DNA of 15,287 nt from Halobacteriales archaeon QS_9_70_65 (GTDB taxonomy: Archaea; Halobacteriota; Halobacteria; Halobacteriales; Haloarculaceae), in NCBI GenBank assembly GCA_003023535.1, contig PXSC01000034.1, forward strand, positions 1-15,287, written 5' to 3'. This document shows positions 1 through 7,046 of this stretch, in pieces (within the stretch, counting starts at the first letter, position 1; every line of letters starts with the position of its first letter). A program made the position numbers and the translations under genes. The notes under the pieces were generated by a model, which was given only the letters and a program-made list of their open reading frames with translations, was not told where the DNA came from and did not search any database.

Positions 1-1
1 C

Positions 2-637
2 ATCGACGAGGCCATCCAGGCCTGCGTGCAGTCGAACCACACGCGGCTGCCGGTCTACGACGGCAGCCTCGACAACGTCCTCGGGGTGGTCCACATCTCG
101 GATCTGGTCCGGGAGTACAGCTACGGCGCCAGCGACGACGTCGAACTGGAAGACCTCATTCAGGAGACGCTGCACGTCCCCGAGTCGAAGAACGTCGACG
201 ACCTGCTGGCAGAGATGCGGGAAACCCGGATGCACATGGTCATCGTCATCGACGAGTTCGGGACCACCGAGGGGATGGTGACGATGGAGGACATCACCGA
301 GGAGATCGTCGGGGAGATACTGCAGTCCGGCGAGGAGGAGCCGATCGAGGTACTCGACGACCGGACGGCCACGCTGAAGGGCGAGGTCAACATCGACGAG
401 GTCAACGAGCGGCTGAACGTCGACATCCCGGAAGGCGAGGAGTTCGAGACCATCGCCGGCTTCGTCTTCAACCGCGCCGGCCGCCTCGTCGAGGAGGGCG
501 AGACCATCGCGTACGACGGCCTCGAGATACGCGTCGAACGGGTCGAAAACACCCGCATCCTGAGGGCACGACTCGTCAAAACCGACGCCTACGAGGCGCC
601 GCAGGCGGCGGAGCCGGCCGCCGACGAGGAACAGTGA
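2..637 (+). CDS. CBS-pair/CorC_HlyC-domain membrane-associated protein, C-terminal part
   Basis: This is the last 211 residues of a gene that begins before the window; the frame is open from base 2. The visible part holds a CBS-domain pair (about residues 1-105; for example TRLPVYDGS, VLGVVHISDLV, MVIVIDEFGTTEGMVTMED). A C-terminal CorC_HlyC transporter-associated domain follows (about 112-195; GEVNIDEVNERLNV, FETIAGFVFNRAGR). In this family an N-terminal DUF21 (CNNM) membrane domain normally precedes these parts, and members are linked to divalent-cation (Mg2+/Co2+) homeostasis. That membrane part lies outside the window, so the transport role is inferred from the family. The tail is acidic, ending in DEEQ. 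The stop codon is one base from the end of the convergent phosphate transporter gene. Confidence 0.9.
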   Translation: MDEAIQACVQSNHTRLPVYDGSLDNVLGVVHISDLVREYSYGASDDVELEDLIQETLHVPESKNVDDLLAEMRETRMHMVIVIDEFGTTEGMVTMEDITEEIVGEILQSGEEEPIEVLDDRTATLKGEVNIDEVNERLNVDIPEGEEFETIAGFVFNRAGRLVEEGETIAYDGLEIRVERVENTRILRARLVKTDAYEAPQAAEPAADEEQ

Positions 638-638
638 T

Positions 639-1777
639 TCACAGCGCCGCGACGGCCGTGTACACCCCGTAGCCGAGGGCGCCGGCGCCGAGCAGCGAGC
701 AGACCCACGCCAGGACGGTGTAGCCCATCTTGCCGGCGCTGACGCCGCCGGCGGAGGCGCCGGCGCCGACGACCGCCGAGACGATGATCTCGTTGAACGA
801 GATGGGGACGCCGAGGAAGATGGCGGTCTGGGCGATGACGAACGAGGGGATGAGCGCCGCGATGGAGCGTCCTGGGAGATGGCCTTGATCATCCGGGGGG
901 CGGCGGTCCACGACCCCGCCAGCAGGCCGACGCCGCCGCCGAACAGCAGCGCCACGAGCGGGACGTCGGCGCCGGCGGCGTCGACCAGCGGCAGCAGCGG
1001 CCCCAGCGCCAGCCCGACCTGACTGCCACCGGCCGAGAAGGCGACCAGGCCGCCCAGCGCGAGCAGGAAGTGCCGCTGTGCGGCCGCCTCGTCGGCCCGC
1101 ATGTCCGACAGCAGGGCAGCGGCGACGACGGCGGCGACGAGGATGGTGACGGCCGCCCGGCCGCCCGGCCCGCCGCCGACGGTCCCGGCGACGGCGGCGG
1201 CCTCGCCCGGCGGCCCCAGCAGGACGAACTCGACGTTCGCCAGCACCGCGCCGACGAGGCCGGCGAGCGCCGGCACCGCGACCCGCTCCGGTACCTCGCC
1301 ACGGCGGAGGAGCCGGGCGGTGCCGTAGGCGGCGCCGCCGCCGACGACCGGCGTCAGCGTCCACACCGCCAGTATCTGGCGGTACTTTCCCCATGCGGGG
1401 TCGCCGCCCAGCGCCAGCCCGGTGCCGACGACGGCGCCGGTGACGGTGAACGCCGTCGCGACCGGGTAGCCGGTGAACACCCCGACCGCCACGAGGGCGG
1501 CCGCGATGGTCAGCGCGACGATGGCGGCGGTCGGCGACAGCGTCACCCCGACGACGAGTTCCCGGCCGACCGCCTCGGTGACGTTCGCGCCCTGCAGCGT
1601 CGCGCCGAACAGCCCGAGGATGCCGACGAAGAAGCCGGCCCGCATCACCGAGACGGCGTTGGCGCCGACGGCCGGTGCGAACGGCGTCGACCCCGAGGAG
1701 CCGGCGCCGATGGCCCACGCCATGAAGAGACTCGCCCCCCCGGCGGCGACGAACGTCGCGAGCGTCCCGACCTCCAT
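639..1777 (-). pseudogene. PiT-family inorganic phosphate permease, frameshifted by a short deletion
   Basis: The reading frame from ATG 1777 encodes a multi-pass membrane protein of the PiT (PHO4) phosphate:cation symporter family. The first signature is AIGAGSSGSTPFAPAVGANA, a variant of the GANDVANA motif. It runs to PRMIKAISQD at about base 869. The rest (RSIAALIPSFVIAQ, VPISFNEIIVSAVVGAG, ending YTAVAAL) is in another frame. Relatives read roughly AISQDY-x-x-LGPRRSIAALIP here, so about 22 bases appear to be missing. Adding 22 gives 1161 bases, an intact gene of 386 residues, normal for the family. The upstream frame has no stop and stays open past the gene's 3' end. A TATA box 27 bases before the ATG predicts a leaderless mRNA. 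It is either a true pseudogene or an assembly error. Confidence 0.85.
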
Positions 1778-1800
1778 CGCCCCGCCGTATGCCGCCGCCC

Positions 1801-1808
1801 CATATAAA
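1801..1808 (-). promoter_or_regulatory. TATA box of the phosphate permease gene
   Basis: On the minus strand this reads TTTATATG, centred 27 bases upstream of ATG 1777. That spacing suits an archaeal box A driving a leaderless transcript, and it supports the 1777 start. Confidence 0.6.
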
Positions 1809-2021
1809 CGCTCGCGGGACGGCTCGGGGACCACGTTCAGTTACGCGAGGGCCGGCCGGTCGGCCGGTGCCGGACGGAAACTCGAACGGGGCCGACCGCT
1901 CGCGCGGCGAGGCCGAGCGAGCCCAGCGAGGGAGGCCTCGTGACGCAGCGAGCGGGAGGAGCGACGACACGCGAGCGCAGCGAGGTCGACCGGTCGAAGG
2001 GAGGCCTCGAGGCGGAGCGGC

Positions 2022-2074
2022 GTCCTCGCGAGTGAAACGGGCGAGGGCTCGGCAGAGCGACGCGCTGCCGGTGA
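2022..2074 (+). repeat. Direct repeat, copy 1 (53 bp)
   Basis: This runs from GTCCTCGCGAGTGAA through GGCAGAGCGACGCGCTGCCG to GTGA. It matches 2339-2391 with only a few differences, and both copies lie inside the inverted-repeat-bounded block. Confidence 0.8.
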
Positions 2075-2100
2075 CCGGAGGGAGCCGCGGAGCGTCGTTC

Positions 2101-2119
2101 GGACGACCGGCGGTCGTCC
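2101..2119. repeat. Perfect hairpin in the repeat block
   Basis: An 8-bp stem GGACGACC/GGTCGTCC encloses a 3-base loop (GGC). It is a compact palindrome near the middle of the 1835-2486 block, with no gene adjacent to it. Confidence 0.6.
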
Positions 2120-2338
2120 ATGGTCACGAACCTCTTCGATCGTCGGACGACAGCGAGGCCGAGCGAGCACAGCGAGAGCGGCCTCGGAACGAAGCGAGCG
2201 GGAGGAGCGACTTGGGAGCGACGACACGCGAGCACAGCGAGCAGTCGCGGGGCGCGACCTGCGAGGCCGACCGGAGGAGGCCTCGGTCGAGCCGAACGGT
2301 AGGAACCGCGAGACAGCGAGCGCCTCGACGCGAACGGG

Positions 2339-2391
2339 GTCCTCGCGAGTGAACTGAGCGAGGGCTCGGCAGAGCGACGCGCTGCCGGTGA
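2339..2391 (+). repeat. Direct repeat, copy 2 (53 bp)
   Basis: This is the second copy of the 2022-2074 repeat, in the same orientation and of the same length. The clearest differences are just after GTCCTCGCGAGTGAA. Confidence 0.8.
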
Positions 2392-2505
2392 GCGACGCGA
2401 GCCGTGAGCCACAGCCCGCCGGCGGGAGGGGGCGTTCGGGCACGCCGTCATCGCCGCCGAAGCGCGCTACTTCCTCGTAACTGAACACTGCCCGCGACGG
2501 GCGAC

Positions 2506-3522
2506 TCAGACGTGATCGGCGCCGACGGCGGCGACGACGCCGCCGCCGAGGAGCGTCGGCAGCCAGTAGATGCCGCCGCGGTGCAGGACGACGGCCGCGG
2601 CGGCGGTGGCGGCGTCGACGCCGGCCAGCGGGACGAGCAGCGCGACCAGCGCCGCCTCGACCCCGCCGAGCCCGCCGGGCAACGGTGTCACGCCCGCGAT
2701 GGCGCCGACGGGGACGGCGACGAGGACGGCCGCCGCCGGCACGGCCGCGCCGACGGCGTACAGCGCGAGCCACAGCGCCGTCGCCTGCGCCAGCCAGCCG
2801 GTCGCCGAGAGGCCGACCGCGGCGAGCAGTCGCCGACGGTCGGTCCCGACGACCCCGACGGCCTCGAAGAAGCCGCCGACGCGGCCCGCGACGGCCGCCC
2901 GGGACGGTGGCTCGACCCGCGGCAGCAGCCGGCCGACGGCGCCGGCGGCCGCCGCGAGGGCGCCGACGACGGTCGTCTCGACCCGCTTGCGGTAGCGCCA
3001 GCCGAGGTAGCCGCCGGCCGGCAGCGTGACGGCCAGCCCGACGACGGCGGCCGCCGCCAGCCGGAGTCGGTCGCCGACGGCGGCGGTCACCGAGAGGTAG
3101 GTCACGCCGACCAGCCCCAGCGCCGTCGAGGGGACGAGGTTCAGCGAGTCGGCGCTGGCGACGGCCGCCAGCGCGGTTTCGTAGTCGGTGCCGGCGACGT
3201 CGGCGATCAGCAGCGCGCTGACCGGCTCGCCGCCGGCCTGCCCGAATGGGGTGACGTTGTTGGCGAACAGCACGCCCGCGTAGACGGCGGCCGCCCGGAG
3301 CGGCGAGACGGCCGCGCCGAGCGCCCCGAGGACGGTCCGCAGCGCCAGCGCCCACGCCAGGAGCCACACCCCGGCGGCGCCGAAGACGGCGACGACGGCA
3401 CCCGACCGGGCCCGAGCGAGCGCGCCGAGGAGGTCGCCGACGCCGACGACCGTCGCCAAGGCCCCGAAGACGACGGCCGCCCCGAGGAAGCCCGCGGCGC
3501 TGGCCCGGCGGTCGAGAGCCAT
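2506..3522 (-). CDS. Flippase-like / LPG-synthase transmembrane domain protein (UPF0104 family)
   Basis: This is a 338-residue, Ala/Val/Leu-rich polytopic membrane protein. Two motifs match the lysylphosphatidylglycerol-synthase transmembrane (UPF0104/AglD-like) family: FANNVTPFGQAGGEPV (residues 86-101) and TPLPGGLGGVEAALVAL (279-295). There is no cytoplasmic aminoacyl- or glycosyl-transferase domain, so this is the stand-alone membrane form. Such proteins are proposed to move lipid-linked intermediates, but the substrate cannot be read from the sequence. I chose ATG 3522 because the protein becomes hydrophobic from about residue 10, and upstream in-frame codons give unrelated sequence overlapping thiL. 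The gene is divergent from thiL with 70 bases between the start codons. A weak TATA-like GTTGAAAC lies about 26 bases upstream. Confidence 0.85.
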   Translation of the reverse strand: MALDRRASAAGFLGAAVVFGALATVVGVGDLLGALARARSGAVVAVFGAAGVWLLAWALALRTVLGALGAAVSPLRAAAVYAGVLFANNVTPFGQAGGEPVSALLIADVAGTDYETALAAVASADSLNLVPSTALGLVGVTYLSVTAAVGDRLRLAAAAVVGLAVTLPAGGYLGWRYRKRVETTVVGALAAAAGAVGRLLPRVEPPSRAAVAGRVGGFFEAVGVVGTDRRRLLAAVGLSATGWLAQATALWLALYAVGAAVPAAAVLVAVPVGAIAGVTPLPGGLGGVEAALVALLVPLAGVDAATAAAAVVLHRGGIYWLPTLLGGGVVAAVGADHV

Positions 3523-3592
3523 GTCGGCGGGTCGGCCGACGCGGGTTTCAACGCACCGATGCACACTTGGCCGCGGCGAGCCACCGGCCGGC

Positions 3593-4353
3593 ATGGACGA
3601 ACGGACGGCACTGGCGCTGGTCGGCGACCGGGTCCCGGCGGCCGGCGACGACTGTGCGGTCGTCGACGGCCTCGTCGTGACGACCGACATGCTCCACGAG
3701 ACGACGGACTTCCCGGAGGGGACGACCCGCTACACGGCCGGCTGGCGGGCGGTCGGCGCGTCGCTGTCTGTGCGACCGTCAACGCGGAGTACGTCGGCGG
3801 CGACCTCGACGGCCACGGCGAGTTCACCGTCGCGACGACGGCGGTCGGCCGCGCGGACGACCCCGTCCGGCGGGCCGGCGCCGCCCCCGGCGAGGCGGTC
3901 TGCGTCACCGGGACGCTCGGCCGGACCGGGGCCGCCCTCCGGCTGTTCGAGGCCGGCGACGACGAGCGGGCGAACGAGCTGTTCCGGTTCGAGCCGCGGG
4001 TCGCCGCCGGGCGGGCCGTCGCGCCGCAGGCGACCGCGATGATGGACGTCAGCGACGGGCTGGCGCGGTCGCTCCACCGGCTCGCGGAGGCCGGCGGCTG
4101 CGGGGTCGCCGTCGAGAGCGACGCCCTGCCGGTCGACGCCGCCGTCGAGGCCGTCGCCGACGGGCCGGCCGACCGCCGGGAGCTGGCCGTCCACCTCGGG
4201 GAGGACTTCGAGCTCGTCTTCACCGTCCCGGGGGCGGAGCTGTCGGCCGTTCGAGCGGCGGCGCCGGTCGCCGTCTCGCGGGTCGGCGAGGTGACGGCCG
4301 GCGGCGTCCGGATGGACGGCGAGCCGCTGGCCGACCGCGGGTTCACGCATTAG
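3593..4353 (+). pseudogene. thiL: Thiamine-monophosphate kinase, disrupted by an internal out-of-frame deletion
   Basis: ThiL phosphorylates thiamine monophosphate to thiamine diphosphate using ATP. The first frame (ATG 3593) gives the N-terminal AIRS-type domain: PAAGDDCAVVDG (residues 15-26), TTDMLHETTDFP and GWRAVGASLS. At about 3766-3768 the frame changes and the match resumes as VCATVNAEYVGGDLDGHGEF, then TAMMDVSDGLARSLHRLAEA and LGEDFELVFTVPG to the stop. The family's (L/S)SD-x-AAMGA metal-binding stretch and the following strand and helix are missing. Comparison with E. coli ThiL suggests about 35 codons lost; the length must equal 1 modulo 3. As written, the product would be inactive. 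The 3' end overlaps the convergent M50 protease gene at the stop codons. It may be an assembly deletion. Confidence 0.85.
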
Positions 4354-5525
4354 GTGATGATCTCGATCGGCACCGGGGTAAAACAGAGCAGCCCGAGGAG
4401 GAAGGTCAGCGCGCCGAGTGCCTTCCGCTTGGGGTCCAGCGGGTCGTCGAAGACGGGCGTCGTCGGGCCGACGTACGCCAGCCCGAGGGCGACGACGCCC
4501 CAGAACGTCCAGAGGAACGGCGCGTTGGCGCTGACGTCGGTGAACAGGTAGAGGTAGCCGGCCAGCGACAGCAGCGCCGCGGGGACGAGCGCCGCGATGG
4601 TCCGGGCGCGTTCGCCGAACATCGCCCGGACGATGTGGCCGCCGTCGAGCTGGCCGACGGGAATCAGGTTGAGGAACGTGACGAACAGTCCGACCCAGGC
4701 GCCGAAGATGACCGGACTGGCCGACAGCTCGGGGTCGGCGTAGGTGAGCTGCTCGCCGGTGGCCCACGCCAGCAGCTGCAACAGCGGCGGGTAGCCGAAC
4801 TGTATCTGGACGGTGTCGTCGCTGTTCAGCACGCTCTCGCCGACGGCGATCGGCTCGAGGGAGAGCCCGACGACGGCGACGACGACCGCCGCGACCAGCC
4901 CCGCCAGCGGCCCCGCGACCCCGATATCGAACAGCGCCTTCCGGTCGGGGATGCGGCCGCGCATCTTGATGACGGCGCCGAACGTGCCGATGTACGTCGG
5001 CACCGGGATGAAATACGGGAGGCTGGCCTCGACGTCGTGGTACCGGGACATCACGTAGTGACCGAGTTCGTGGACGCCGAGGACACCGAGAACGGCGAGG
5101 GCGAACGGCCAGCCGGCCAGCAGGTCCAGCGGCCCCTCGACCGGCTGGTAGTACCAGATGGACCCGGCGTACAGCGTCGTCAGCAGCGTCGCGACGAACA
5201 TCCCGATGTTGGTCCACGGCACCCCGTCGACGCCGACGCTGCGCGGCTCGGCGACCAGCGCCTGCCGCGTCCGGGTGACCGGGACACCCGTTATCGGGTC
5301 GGCGTCACCGTCCTCGACGACGTCGAGCCGCACCTCATAGCCGTGTTCGCGGAACAGCGGCCACAGCTGTTGTTCGAGCCGGCGGTACTCGGTCTGTGGC
5401 TGCCCGTAGTAGCGGAGTTCGCCGTCGCCGGTTTCCTCGACGTCGGTGACGCGGAAGGCCGGCAGCAGTTCCTCCGGCGGCGGGCCGTCGTGGCCCACCC
5501 CCGGCCCCGGCTCGACGGTGCTCAT
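4350..5525 (-). CDS. Site-2-type intramembrane zinc metalloprotease (peptidase M50)
   Basis: This 391-residue polytopic protein carries the M50 zinc motif HELGH (residues 152-156) in the segment LGVHELGHYVMSRYHDVEAS. The third-ligand motif LDGGH (293-297) follows NLIPVGQ. A soluble N-terminal region of about 105 residues (FRVTDVEETGDGELRYYG, YRRLEQQLWPLFREHGYEVR) precedes the first membrane segment near 106. FIPVPTYIGTFGAVIKMRGRI is the conserved loop after the first catalytic helix, and I see no PDZ domain. The family cleaves substrates inside the membrane, often anti-sigma factors or other regulators; the target here is unknown. ATG 5525 is supported by a TATA box 29 bases upstream. Longer in-frame starts would run back into the neighbouring small gene. 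Its stop overlaps that of thiL, which is convergent. Confidence 0.92.
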   Translation of the reverse strand: MSTVEPGPGVGHDGPPPEELLPAFRVTDVEETGDGELRYYGQPQTEYRRLEQQLWPLFREHGYEVRLDVVEDGDADPITGVPVTRTRQALVAEPRSVGVDGVPWTNIGMFVATLLTTLYAGSIWYYQPVEGPLDLLAGWPFALAVLGVLGVHELGHYVMSRYHDVEASLPYFIPVPTYIGTFGAVIKMRGRIPDRKALFDIGVAGPLAGLVAAVVVAVVGLSLEPIAVGESVLNSDDTVQIQFGYPPLLQLLAWATGEQLTYADPELSASPVIFGAWVGLFVTFLNLIPVGQLDGGHIVRAMFGERARTIAALVPAALLSLAGYLYLFTDVSANAPFLWTFWGVVALGLAYVGPTTPVFDDPLDPKRKALGALTFLLGLLCFTPVPIEIIT

Positions 5526-5550
5526 CACCGACAGGGAGGAGGGTGGCGGG

Positions 5551-5557
5551 CATAAAT
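5551..5557 (-). promoter_or_regulatory. TATA box of the M50 protease gene
   Basis: The minus strand reads ATTTATG about 29 bases before ATG 5525. It lies between this gene and the preceding small gene, so the protease is probably transcribed on its own from a leaderless mRNA. Confidence 0.5.
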
Positions 5558-5586
5558 CCCGTGGCAGGGGCAGGCGCCCCCGGCCG

Positions 5587-5826
5587 TCAGGCCCGCGATA
5601 CCCGCCAGGTCGTCGCCGACGTGTACGACCACTTCTCGATCTCGAGGTCACCGGCCGAGTCCCGGAGCTTCACCATCAGCGCGCCGATCTCCTTCGGGGA
5701 GAGCCCGACGTCGTCGGCGATGAACTTGCCCTTGACGTACACCTCGCCGTCCTCGGCCCGCTGGCGGAGGTACGTCCGGAGTCGGCTTTCCTTGCTTTCC
5801 GTGGAGGCGTCCGTGGTCGCGCTCAT
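5587..5826 (-). CDS. Small conserved haloarchaeal protein (DUF7123-like)
   Basis: This is a 79-residue soluble protein. Residues about 15-76 (ESRLRTYLRQRAEDGEVYVK, KFIADDVGLSPKEIGALMVK, DLEIEKWSYTSATTWRV) look like a compact helix-turn-helix or winged-helix fold. The segment FIADDVGLSPKEIGALMVKL is a plausible helix pair for nucleic-acid binding. From memory it resembles a widespread haloarchaeal family of unknown function (DUF7123); no function is established. ATG 5826 follows a strong TATA box by about 34 bases, leaving a short leader. The first 14 residues are Ser/Thr-rich and probably flexible. It lies upstream of the M50 protease gene on the same strand, but that gene seems to have its own promoter. 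Confidence 0.8.
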   Translation of the reverse strand: MSATTDASTESKESRLRTYLRQRAEDGEVYVKGKFIADDVGLSPKEIGALMVKLRDSAGDLEIEKWSYTSATTWRVSRA

Positions 5827-5855
5827 GATCTGCTCCGTCGTACTACCCCGGTTAG

Positions 5856-5863
5856 CATATAAA
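5856..5863 (-). promoter_or_regulatory. TATA box of the small conserved gene
   Basis: The minus strand reads TTTATATG centred about 34 bases before ATG 5826. The plus strand reads CATATAAAG, so the same box could also fire rightwards toward the small ORF at 5915. Confidence 0.6.
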
Positions 5864-5914
5864 GGGTGGAAGCTTCGGATAACTTCGGCCTAATTCGCGG
5901 TAAAGGGAGGTAAA

Positions 5915-6001
5915 ATGAGCGTTTTACGGACCGCGCAGATGATTTCAGACGTTTTATCGAGGTTTCTCAGCCCGTCTCGTCGGTTTTATTCCCGGCGGTA
6001 A
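5915..6001 (+). CDS. Possible 28-residue basic microprotein
   Basis: The frame encodes MSVLRTAQMISDVL followed by SRFLSPSRRFYSRR. It is preceded by a GGGAGGT ribosome-binding-like sequence (5905-5911), four bases before the ATG when counted from GGAGG. A T5 run follows the stop directly, and a bidirectional TATA box lies about 55 bases upstream. Together these resemble a complete small transcription unit. Against it, the codons (TTA, GTT, ATT, TTT) are unlike the GC-rich neighbours. The ATG also sits inside the palindrome GTAAAA/TTTTAC (5910-5927), which could instead be an operator or small-RNA feature. No homologue is recognised, and six arginines make it unusually basic for a haloarchaeal protein. 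Confidence 0.2.
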   Translation: MSVLRTAQMISDVLSRFLSPSRRFYSRR

Positions 6002-6006
6002 TTTTT
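6002..6006 (+). terminator. Poly-T tract after the small ORF
   Basis: Five T residues directly follow the TAA of the 5915-6001 ORF. A short T run is the usual archaeal termination signal, so this could end a rightward transcript before the convergent moaE gene. Confidence 0.3.
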
Positions 6007-6063
6007 CCAGGTGGCGGCAGGGAAGCGCCGGCCAGCCGGTCGGACCCGGACCCCTCGCGGCGT

Positions 6064-6852
6064 TCATCCGCGCTGGTGGACCCAGAAGGTCTCGGACTCC
6101 GTGACCTCCTTTTTGAACAGCGGCACCTCGTCCTTCAGACGGTCGATGCCGTCCTCGACGGCCCGGAACGCCTCCTCGCGGTGGCCGGCGAGGACGACGG
6201 TGAAGACGATGTCCTCGCCGGCCTCGACTCGGCCGGTCCGGTGGTGGAGTCGGACGTCGAGAACGCCGTCGCGGCCCTCAAGATCCGACTCGATCGTTCG
6301 CATCGTCCGCTCGGCGACGCCGTCGTACTTCTCGAACTCGAGATACCGCGTGGCGTCGTCGTCCTCGCCGTCCCGCTCGCGGACGCGCCCGGTGAACGTC
6401 GCGATCGCGCCGGCGCGGTCGGCGTCGGCCGACCGCTTGACCGCGGCGACGAGCGACGCCAGGGTCTCGTACGGCTCCGCGTCGTGGATCGCCTCGACGG
6501 CCGCCTCGACGTCGAGGGCCGTCGCCGTCGCCGCCTCGACGTCGGCGTCGGCCTCGGCCCCGGCGTCGCCGACGGCGACCAGCGGGACGTCGAGGTCGGC
6601 CGCGCCGACGACCGCCGCGTAGTCGTGGTCCGGCGCGAGCCTGTCGAGGGCGTCCTCGACGCCGAGGCCGCCGCCGCCGGCACGCCACTCCTCGCCGACG
6701 ACGTACTCAGTGTCGCCTCGGGCGACGGCAGTACCGCCGTCGCGGGCCGGCCGCCCGTCGTCGCGAACGACGCCGACGCGACCGTCGAGGGCCCCGAGCA
6801 GTCGCCGGAGTCCCGTCTCCGCCTCGGCACCGACCATCGCGAACGCGTGCAT
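6064..6852 (-). CDS. moaE: Molybdopterin synthase catalytic subunit (MoaE) with a degenerate MobB-like N-terminus
   Basis: This 262-residue protein has a C-terminal MoaE domain (about 115-262). MoaE, with the sulfur carrier MoaD, converts cyclic pyranopterin monophosphate to molybdopterin. Expected active-site residues are visible: HHRTGRVEAGE (203-213), GHREEAF with His224/Arg225, Lys240 in RLKDEVP and Lys247 in LFKKE. The 16- and 7-residue spacings match E. coli His103, Lys119 and Lys126. The N-terminal 100 residues align loosely with the MobB GTP-binding domain that haloarchaeal MoaE proteins often carry (DALDRLAPDHDYAAVVGAAD). The P-loop region reads MVGAEAETGLRRLLGAL, without the GKT/S of a Walker A motif, so nucleotide binding is probably lost. 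It is divergent from pyrH with a 194-base gap. Confidence 0.88.
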   Translation of the reverse strand: MHAFAMVGAEAETGLRRLLGALDGRVGVVRDDGRPARDGGTAVARGDTEYVVGEEWRAGGGGLGVEDALDRLAPDHDYAAVVGAADLDVPLVAVGDAGAEADADVEAATATALDVEAAVEAIHDAEPYETLASLVAAVKRSADADRAGAIATFTGRVRERDGEDDDATRYLEFEKYDGVAERTMRTIESDLEGRDGVLDVRLHHRTGRVEAGEDIVFTVVLAGHREEAFRAVEDGIDRLKDEVPLFKKEVTESETFWVHQRG

Positions 6853-6943
6853 ACCCGATAGTTCGACGCCGGCGGCTTGTAGGTGTCGCCGCGTCTGACG
6901 GTAGCGGTCGGGAGGAAGTATCGACTTTTGACGGCGATGGCGG

Positions 6944-6997
6944 CGTTCGAGGTCCCGCCCGACGCCGGCCGACCGACCGGCTCTCGCGCAACTGAAC
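6944..6997 (-). repeat. 54-bp dispersed repeat, second copy of the left end of the 1835 block
   Basis: Read on the minus strand this starts GTTCAGTTGCGCGAGAGCCG and ends CCTCGAACG. It aligns without gaps to 1835-1888 at 46 of 54 positions. In both places the GTTCAGTT end faces a gene start, 49 bases from pyrH here and 57 from the phosphate permease. No matching right end is seen nearby, so it is either a fragment or a promoter-proximal regulatory element. Confidence 0.6.
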
Positions 6998-7014
6998 GGG
7001 ACGTGCTTGACAAC

Positions 7015-7022
7015 CCTTAAGA
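7015..7022 (+). promoter_or_regulatory. Likely TATA box of pyrH
   Basis: CCTTAAGA is centred about 29 bases before ATG 7047, suited to a leaderless transcript. It is the most AT-rich spot in the moaE-pyrH gap close to the start. Confidence 0.4.
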
Positions 7023-7046
7023 CCGGAACCGAGCTATCGAACAACA

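Larger units (their letters stand above)
1835..2486. mobile_element. 652-bp repeat-filled non-coding block with 11-bp terminal inverted repeats (MITE-like)
   Basis: The block begins with GTTCAGTTACG (1835-1845) and ends with its exact reverse complement CGTAACTGAAC (2476-2486). I see no convincing coding region inside; the long open frames reflect GC-rich repeats. It is full of AGCGAG-type motifs. Three imperfect hairpins share the stem CGAGGCC/GGCCTCG (1908-1940, 2154-2186, 2262-2285). A direct repeat of about 53 bp occurs twice. A related stretch around GCGAGCGGGAGGAGCGAC appears near 1949 and again near 2195. I see no clear target-site duplication beyond a possible 2-bp AC, and no transposase. 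It may be a non-autonomous element, or intergenic DNA that gathered repeats between two regulatory motifs. Confidence 0.4.

Noticed and set aside
1841..3367. Long minus-strand frame through the repeat block and the flippase-like gene
   Set aside because: Arg/Ala-rich low-complexity product; part is a frame shadow of the flippase-like gene and part translates the non-coding repeats.
3730..5217. Minus-strand frame spanning thiL and the M50 gene
   Set aside because: It is an out-of-frame shadow of the M50 protease gene and antisense to thiL.
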